Of a stretch of 64,000 nucleotides of DNA, positions 55,888 to 64,000 are shown one piece after another. Origin of the DNA: Halictus rubicundus. Its lineage: Eukaryota; Arthropoda; Insecta; Hymenoptera; Halictidae. The stretch lies in the NCBI RefSeq assembly GCF_050948215.1, contig NC_135156.1:248001-312000 (forward strand), read 5' to 3'. Numbering within the stretch: the stretch's first letter is position 1; each line of letters starts with the position of its first letter. Position numbers and translations under genes: made by a program. Under the pieces are notes generated by a model. It was not told the origin of the DNA and did no database searches. It worked only from the letters and a program-made list of their open reading frames with translations.

Positions 55888-57385
55888 ATGGCGAGCATTT
55901 CGAAGGCTGGAAAAATAGATCGGCTAAATGGGGATAATTATAGAACATGGAAGTTTTCAGCAAAAATGTACCTCATACAGAAAGATCTGTGGCCTTACGT
56001 GACTGGTGATGAAGTGCTCAAGGTAGATGCCACTCAAGAAGAAAAAAGGCAATTTGATTGTAAAATGGAAAAGGCACTTGCAACCATAGCACTGGCTGTT
56101 GAACCAGATCAGCAGGTGCACATAGTGGATTGCAAAACTGCGGTTGAGGCATGGAACGTTCTTCAACAAGTGTATGAGCCAAAGTCTAGGCAAAGAATAA
56201 TGCAACTTAAGCGAGAGTTTGTTAGACTTCGTTTAAAAGAAAATGAGACAATGGCCTCATATCTATCCAGAGTAAAAATAATTGCTGATTATTTACAAGA
56301 CGCTGGTTCAGAGATGAAGGATGAGGATGTAGCGTATGCGATGCTCTCAGGGTTACCAGATTCATATGATGCGTTAACAATGTCCCTGGCTAATTTAGAA
56401 GATACAAAGTTCACTTCGAATGAAATCAAGAAGGCGTTGCTAATGGAGTATGAAAGGCGTATCTCAAAAGATCAAGACCAGGATCATCAAAGAGGTGAAG
56501 TATCAGCCTATCAAGTAAGTAAGGGCAACCGCCACACAGATTTCAAAAAGCCAGATAAGAAATGTTTTAACTGTGGTAAGAATGGTCATTTTGCAAGTCA
56601 GTGTCGAAAGAAAAGGACAGACACTAGACAGAAAGCACATTCTCGGCAGAAAGAATCATTTATATTGTCAATAAATGTGAACCATGTTGCATTAGAAGAT
56701 GCATGGTTAATTGACAGCGCAGCCACTCATCATGTATGCAAGAATAAAGATTGGTTCCAGAATTTCAGACAGATCACTCCAGAACCAATTGGTACAGCAG
56801 AAACAACAGTTAAAAAGGATGAAGCATCATTAATAGCTGAAGGAATTGGGGATGTGATATTGAACACGAGAGAAAATTGTATAGATTATGAGGTAACGCT
56901 TCAAAATGTTTATTATGTTCCTAGGTGCCGCAGAAATCTCTTATCAGTTGCACAGATAGAAAGAAAAGGAAAAAGGATTATATTTGATGAAGGAATTGCA
57001 AAAATCACTAATAGAAGGACAAATAATACTATTGCCACAGCTCGTCGACAGGAGAATCTGTACGTTTTACAGGGAAATGTAAAAGATCACGTTTCGGATA
57101 AAAAGGAACTTCATGCCATAACGGTGAACGAACCAGGAATGTGCCATCACAGATTCTGCCACATAAACAATAGAAGTATATCAGAATTGGCACAGAAGGG
57201 TTATGTTTATGGATTGGATGACAAGATGACAAATCCTGATCAATGTTATGGATGCTGTTTGGGAAAATCAACGAAAGCACCATGTAAAAGACTTCACGAA
57301 AAGTCGTCTTCAAGAACGTTGGATTTACTTCATTCAGACGTGTGCGGGCCGATGCAAGTAACGACGAATGGTACTTTAACTAAAC
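55888..57385 (+). CDS. Copia gag-pol, first part (gag, protease, start of integrase)
   Basis: The ATG at 55888 opens a clean frame. Gag (about residues 1-215) carries LNGDNYRTWKF and VEAWNVLQQVYE. A zinc knuckle CFNCGKNGHFASQC sits near residue 226. The protease active site is LIDSAATHH near residue 274. The pre-integrase motif MCHHRFCHINN follows near residue 418, and HSDVCGPM near residue 484 has the first integrase Asp. The frame runs into the minisatellite and meets TAG at 57397-57399. Gag and pol share one ORF, as in copia. Confidence 0.9.
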
Positions 57386-60012
57386 GAATATATTACTAGA
57401 ATATAGGAGAATATACCAGAATATACCATAATATTACTAGAATATAGAAGAATATTCGAGAATATACTAGAATATAGCAGAATATACCAGAATATACTTG
57501 AATATACCAGAATATACCATAATATTACTCGAATATAGAAGAATATACGAGAATATACGAGAATATTACTAGAATATAGGAGAATATACCAGAATATACC
57601 ATAATATTACTAGAATATAGAAGAATATACCAGAATATACCATAATATTACTAGAATATAGAAGAATATACCAGAATATACCGTAATATTACTAGAATAT
57701 AGAAGAATATACCAGAATATACCATAATATTACTAGAATATAGAAGAATATACGAGAATATACCTGAATATACTAGAATTTAGCATAATATACCAGAATA
57801 TTCCAGAATAGACCATAATATTACTACAATATAGAAGAATATACGAGAATATACCTGAATGTACCTGAATATACTAGAATATAGCAAAATATACCAGAAT
57901 ATACTTGAATATACCAGAATATACCATAATATTACTAGAATATAGAAGAATATTCGAGAATATACTAGAATATAGCAGAATATACCAGAATATACTTGAA
58001 TATACCAGAATATACAATAATATTACTCCAATATGGAAGAATACACGAGAATATACCATAATATTACTAGAATATAGAAGAATATACCAGAATATACCAT
58101 AATATTACTAGAATATAGACGAATATACCAGAATATACCATAATATTACTAGAATATAGAAGAATATACAAGAATATACCATAATATTACTAGAATATAG
58201 AAGAATATACAAGAATATACATGAATATACTAGAATATACTAGAATATACCAGAATATACCATATTATTACTCGAATATAGAAGAATATACGAGAATATA
58301 CCAAAATATACTAGAATATAGCAGAATATAATAGAATATACGAGATATATAGCAGAATATACCAGAATATACTTGAATATACCAGAATATACCATAATAG
58401 TACTCGAACATAGAAGAATATACGAGAATATACGATAATATTACTACAATATAGGAGAATATACGAGAATATACCTGAATATACTAGAATATAGCATAAT
58501 ATACCAGAATATTCCAGAATATAACATAATATTACTAGAATATAGCAGAATATACCAGAATATACCATAATATTACTAGAATATAGAAGAATATACGAGA
58601 ATATACCTGAATCTACTAGAATATAGCAGAATATGCCAGAATATACCATACTATTACTAGAATATAGAAGAATATACGAGAATATACCTGAATATACTAG
58701 AATATAGCAGAATATGCCAGAATATACCATACTATTACTAGAATATAGAAGAATATACGAGAATATACCTGAATATACTAGAATATAGCAGAATATAACA
58801 GAATATACCAGAATATACCATAATATTACTAGAATATAGAAGAATATACGAGAATATACCTGAATATAATAGAATATTGCAGAATATGCCAGAATATACC
58901 ATAATATTATTGGAAAATAGAAAAATATACCAGAATATACCATAATATTACTAGAATATAGAAGAATATACCAGAATATACCATAATATTACTAGAATAT
59001 AGAAGAATATACGAGAATATACCATAATATTACTAGAATATAGAAGAATATACCAGAATATACTAGAATATAGCAGAACATACTAGAATAAAGCAGAATA
59101 TACCAGAATATAGCAGAATATAGCAGAATATACCATAATATTACTAGAATATAGAAGAATATACGAGAATATACCTGAATCTACTAGAATATAGCAGAAT
59201 ATGCCAGAATATACCATACTATTACTAGAATATAGAAGAATATACGAGAATATACCTGAATATACTAGAATATAGCAGAATATACCAGAATATACCAGAA
59301 TATACCATAATATACCAGAATATACCAGAATATACCATAATATTACTAGAATATAGAAGAATATACGAGAATATACCTGAATATAATAGAATATTGCAGA
59401 ATATGCCAGAATATACCATAATATTATTGGAAAATAGAAGAATATACCAGAATATACCATAATATTACTAGAATATAGAAGAATATACCAGAATATACCA
59501 TAATATTACTAGAATATAGAAGAATATACGAGAATATACCAGAATATACTAGAATATAGCAGAACATACTAGAATAAAGCAGAATATACCAGAATATACC
59601 AGAATATACCAGAATATACCATAATATTACTAGAATATAGAAGAATATACGAGAATATACCTGAATATACTAGAATATAGCAGAATCTGCCAAAATATAC
59701 CATAATATTACTAGAAAATAGAAGAATATACGAGAATATACCTGAATATACTAGAATATAGCAGAATATACCAGAATATACCAGAATATACCATAATATT
59801 ACTAGAATATAGAAGAATATACGAGAATATACCTGAATATAATAGAATATTGCAGAATATGCCAGAATATACCATAATATTACTAGAATATAGAAGAATA
59901 TACGAGAATATACCTGAATATACTAGAATATACTAGAATATAGCAGAATATACCAGAATATACTTGAATATACCAGAATATATCATAATATTACTCGAAT
60001 ATAGAAGATTAT
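57386..60012. repeat. 10-bp-based minisatellite inside Copia integrase
   Basis: About 2.6 kb of ~10-base words (AGAATATACC, AGAATATAGA, TGAATATACT) with an 11-base ATAATATTACT, arranged in a recurring ~80-base order. It replaces a few codons between TKRIYY (57380-57396) and IIDDCSR (60011-60031). Long minus-strand frames of Tyr/Ile/Ser/Phe composition are period artefacts. Confidence 0.95.
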
Positions 60013-62509
60013 AATAGATGATTGTTCACGCAAAATAGAGGTAATATTTTTAAAATCGAAAGATGAAGTAGTGAACAAATTAAAAGAGCATATAATAAAA
60101 ATTGAAACTCAAAAAGGACGGAAAGTCAAACGTTTCCGATCGGATAACGGTTTAGAATATTGTAACAAAGGGCTTCGAGAATTTTTTGCAGAACGAGGGA
60201 TTACACACGAAAGGACCTGTGTCGAGACACCTCAGATGAACGGGGTAGCGGAAAGGGCTAACCGCACTTTACTAGATATGGTTAGATGAATGCTACTTTC
60301 AGCGAGGTTACCTCAAACCTTTTGGGCCGAAGCTGTAGCCACAGCTGCATATGTGCGCAACAGAATGATCCACAGCAACGTGCAAGCTGGAGTACCCGAA
60401 GGAATTTGGTTGGAAAAACGACCAAGTGTTAAGCACTTAAAGGTATTTGGATGCCTGGCGTATGCTCATCTTCCTAGTCAAGGCAGAAGAAAATTAGATC
60501 CACGTGCACGGACTTGCATATTCGTCGGATATTCGAACAGGACCATGGGATATCGACTATGGGATCCCAAGATAAGGGACACAATACATACAAAGCACGT
60601 GAAGTTCGACGAAAATAAGGTGGGATTTGAGTATTTGAATGGAAATACTACGTCGTGTTGTTTTCAGTTCCAGAATAAAAACAGGGACCTAACAAAGAAA
60701 GCAATAAGTTTGAATCGACAACCCGAGGAATCGCCAGACGAACAATCAAGCGATGGGGAAACGGACACTAGTATATCAGACAATAATTTTGAGTTGGATG
60801 CTGATGAAGAAAATGTGAGCACGCAGATAGTGGGGGAGGAAGATCAATCAAAACCCAAAAGGAAGGTTGGCAGGCCCAAGAAGCCGATACGAAATCCATA
60901 TGGTCGAAAGGGAAAACCTAAGGAAACGGTGGAATTGAATTTGACTGAAATCGTAGAGCCAAATAGCCTAGGAGAAGCCCTCTCGTCGCCACAAGCGGAC
61001 CATTGGAAATCAGCAATTCACGAAGAAATAGAAAATTTAGAACGACTAAAAACGTGGGAAGATGCAGAATTACCTAAAGGAAAAACATGTATCGGAAGTA
61101 AATGGATATTTAAAGTAAAAGCAGATGAAAATGGTAAAATTGCTCGATACAAAGCCAGACTCGTAGCTCAGGGATTTGGACAAAAGCAAGGTGTTGACTA
61201 CGATAAAACGTACGCTCCTGTAGTCAGTTTTGGAGTGGTAAGGCAATTATTAGCACTCTCAGTAATTTACGGATGGAAAAATCGACACATCGACGTGAAG
61301 TGCGCCTATTTAAATGGAAGTCTCAAGGAAGAGATTTACATGAGACTGCAAACGGTTACCGGAGGTGAGAAGACAAAGATAGTAAGACTTCGAAGGCCCA
61401 TTTATGGACTCAAGCAAAGTGGTCACAATTGGAACGAAGAATTGGACACATATCTCTGTGAAGCCGGATTCGTAAGACAGTTGTCGTGTGGTTGCCTATA
61501 CAAGTTGGACTTTTGCACATTTGTAGTCGTATATGTAGACGACTTATTAGTATTTGCCAAAGATGAAACTATGCTGAATAAGATAGTGAGCAATATAAGT
61601 CGACAATATGAGGTGCGAGATCTAGGACGAATTCCTTATTTCTTGGGAGTCGGAGTACGTCAAGAAAATGGTATGCTCACGTTAAATCAAAAGAGCTATA
61701 TTCAATCTTTAATAAAAGAGTACAGGATGTCAGACTGCCGACCGGCTTATACACCACTTGAGCCGGGAATTAAGCTAACCAAAGAAGATTGCCCAACTAG
61801 CGAAACAGGAAGGGAAGAAGTCAAAAATATACCATATCGTGAACTGATAGGGTCATTGATGTATGTGGCCCGGAGCACGAGACCAGATATTGCTTACGCG
61901 GTGACAAAGCTATCTCAATTTGTATCTAATCCTGGAAAAGTACATTGGACGGAAGCAAAGAGGATATTGAGATATTTGAGTAAGACGTCCGATATGGAAT
62001 TAAAATACGAGAAGAAAGCACCAGTATTGGAAATATGGACAGACGCTGACTGGGCAGGTGACGTGGATGACAGACGCTCATTTAGTGGCACGGCGATTAC
62101 TATTGGGGGAAATTTAGTTGATTGGAAGGCATCGAAACAGAAATGTATATCTACTTCAACGATGGAAGCTGAATACGTGGCCATGTCAACAGCAGCAAAG
62201 GAAGCAAGCTGGACAAGGTTGTTCATTCAGGAGTTTAACCTGGAAAAATGGATCAAGACGCCCTATACTATATGGTGCGACAATAGGGCTGCAATTGATT
62301 TTGCGAATAATCGGATAGAGCGGTCGAAAACCAAACATATTGATGTCGCGTACCATTACGTGAGACAGGTTATCGATAATGATGTTGCGTGTTTAAAGTA
62401 CATTGCCTCTTCCAGTAACAAAGCAGACATACTGACAAAGGCTTTAGGTAGAAATTTGCATTCCGAAGCCACTAAGAGATTAGGATTAGTATCCGCGAAT
62501 GAATTATAA
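60011..62509 (+). pseudogene. Copia pol, second part (integrase, reverse transcriptase, RNase H)
   Basis: It resumes with IIDDCSR. RSDNGLEY holds the second integrase Asp, and PQMNGVAERANR the Glu. TGA at 60287-60289 breaks the frame once, where a Cys-type codon would be expected. The rest is open. A chromodomain-like linker is absent. The reverse transcriptase shows IDVKCAYLNG, YGLKQSGHNWN and VVYVDDLLVFA. RNase H shows TDADWAGD, EAEYVAMS and CDNRAAIDFA, then SKTKHIDVAYHYVR. It ends at a natural stop 62507-62509, just before the polypurine tract and 3' LTR. Confidence 0.9.
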
Positions 62510-62519
62510 AGTGGGGGAT
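62508..62519 (+). promoter_or_regulatory. Copia polypurine tract
   Basis: AAAGTGGGGGAT immediately precedes the 3' LTR and would prime plus-strand DNA synthesis. Confidence 0.8.
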
Positions 62520-62778
62520 TGTAATTGGGTTATAATTCCCGCGGCGAATAATGTTAGGGCCCGCCGTGGCGCGTCGCTTCGCTCGCTGCTGCGTTACGTT
62601 GCTTGTAGCACGTGTCAAAAATGTAACCGCGTAAATGTGTATTACTATTATATATACCGTCTTTTATATTATTCCATTTGTGTGTTCAATTAATGTGTAA
62701 CCTATTTTATAATGCCTATATTAAATAAACTGTGTTAATAAACAACAACACGTTCACTCTAACCCTGCTGCGCCAACA
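62520..62778 (+). repeat. Copia 3' LTR
   Basis: 259 bases, same length as the 5' LTR, with about two substitutions. Confidence 0.95.
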
Positions 62779-62783
62779 TTAAT

Positions 62784-63494
62784 ATTCATATTTGAGAATT
62801 TCTGTCAATTTTTCGGTTAAAAATCATATTTACAAAAAATGTGAAACACGTAAAAATTCGACAAATGCAGGTTTTTTTTTATAGAAATTGAAAAAGGACA
62901 TCGATCATATTTTTACAGTAGCATCATGTCATTAGAACTTTTTTTAATAAAAAAAAAAAATAACTATTATGAAATAAACTTTTACAACAGAGTCAATAAA
63001 TTCATGTGCAAAGGTAAATTAAACCAAAAATGAAATGATTCAGTATTTCAAAGGTCCAAAAAGAACTGCGATTTATAAGAGTCTACAGTTTTATTCGATC
63101 CCTTCTTTAGTCATTGGGCGATACTACAGTGTAACGCGCGCGCCCGTTTTGGACTGTTCGGTCCTCGTTACAGCATTCGAACGCGGCTCAGAAAATTATT
63201 CGAAGTCGAATAAACCGTCGAACAAAGATACAGATGAAAATGAACACTTTATTTAACGCTAAAGATGAATCGCTCGACCCAATGAAAAATTATCTTTATT
63301 CGTCGAATAAATTTTTATCGAATAAAACGTTATTCATTATGTATGGAATAGAGATAACATAATTATTTTTATTTGACGCGTAAGAAATCATTTTTTTATC
63401 TTTTATTCGATGTTTGAAATGTCTATTTCAATACAAATTATCCCATCTTTTCTCCTACAATTGTATTATTTTATATTATATTAATTCATCCACG
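62784..63494. other. AT-rich DNA, no gene seen
   Basis: A short 73-codon open frame at 63035-63256 has no family features. Confidence 0.4.
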
Positions 63495-63846
63495 TGATTC
63501 TCTCTCAAACTCTTTATTAGGGTCTCTTCCTACTTGCCGGGACCGGAGGGTTTTACGTACGGACTATAGGTCCAAATGCCGTGTTGCCGATTATCTGTCG
63601 AAAAACGGGCGCCGTCGTCCCGGCGTTGGAGCAATCCCACCGGCCGCCGTTGCCCGTCGGCTGAGCAAGCGGCTGATCATTACCAGATGGACTTTCGAGA
63701 CCGCGTTGACAGTTCCCTGCTGTGCGTGGCACAAAAAAAAAAAGGTTTCTCGGGGCTCTACAGCTCCTTAGGTAAACTATCGGTATCCCTCCTCTACAAC
63801 ATTATGGAAATAGGAACCGTTCCTGCCTCTTCGTGAAACAGCATCA
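63495..63846. mobile_element. Possible solo LTR
   Basis: The GC-rich 352-base block begins TGATTCTC and ends AGCATCA, giving weakly inverted TGAT/ATCA ends. The flanks are CACG and CACA, one mismatch. It could equally be another repeat or part of a host transcript. Confidence 0.3.
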
Positions 63847-64000
63847 CACATCCTTATATATTAACGTAAATTGTACATATATTGTAAAAACGAGAATAGT
63901 TGTTTTTTTTTAAGGAAGTATCCACGTTAGGAAGGGGATCATGCCTTGTGAATTCGATCATTTTTGGGGGACTGTGTCTCGAATTTTGATGACATTGAAA
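63847..64000. other. No gene seen
   Basis: AT-rich end of window. Confidence 0.4.

Larger units (their letters stand above)
55565..62778 (+). mobile_element. Copia element, young, with internal minisatellite
   Basis: Two 259-base LTRs and a perfect 5-base duplication TTAAT (55560-55564, 62779-62783) enclose gag-pol. The LTRs differ at about two positions, so insertion is recent. A 2.6-kb minisatellite (57386-60012) splits the integrase, and one TGA interrupts pol. Confidence 0.95.

Noticed and set aside
58311..59460. Minus-strand open frames of 210 and 125 codons
   Set aside because: They follow the 10-base minisatellite period and have Tyr/Ile/Ser/Phe repeats only.
63576..63836. 86-codon open frame as a host gene
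   Set aside because: No recognisable domain, GC-rich repeat-like block, and an A-run inside the frame.

Overview
The window reads as a repeat-dense piece of an insect nuclear genome. A hymenopteran, possibly an ant, is my best guess. The guess rests on the mixture of R1-clade LINE, piggyBac, Tc1/mariner, hAT, Gypsy and Copia families in AT-rich DNA, so it is an inference. I find no complete host protein gene. The only host-gene signal is a 71-base exon with both splice sites on the minus strand (24893-24963).

Layout. 1-961: 3' end of an R1-clade LINE. 1850-6610: a second LINE with ORF1 and a decayed ORF2. 7361-7600: a piggyBac MITE. 8351-11789: a mariner-like element carrying two solo LTRs. 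11880-22217: a piggyBac remnant split by a long inverted-repeat element (12083-21192), which is itself split by a nearly intact LINE (12745-19480). 25491-26796: a pentamer satellite with a solo LTR inside. 28714-29454: a GC-rich solo LTR. 29784-30412: a mariner-type MITE. 32960-48660: what looks like two Gypsy elements in tandem sharing one LTR. They are invaded by a hAT element, a Transib-like element, two mariner-type elements, two piggyBac elements, a Tc1 element and solo LTRs. 51001-52032: a foldback hAT MITE. 52613-55454: two copies of a solo LTR family. 55565-62778: a young Copia element with 259-base LTRs, interrupted inside the integrase by a 2.6-kb minisatellite.

The most unusual system is the LINE at 12745-19480. 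Its present 14-base target-site duplication lies in the A-box (D-loop) of a tRNA-Arg-like sequence. Its 3' untranslated region contains a complete tRNA-Asp(GTC), and its tail is duplicated. The tail junction and the 5' junction both carry pieces of tRNA-Asp from the same A-box position. Together these suggest a LINE that inserts into tRNA-type A-boxes, including the tRNA held in its own tail.

Most boundaries come from terminal motifs plus matching target-site duplications read directly in the sequence. Family names are assigned from motifs and general knowledge, with no database search.
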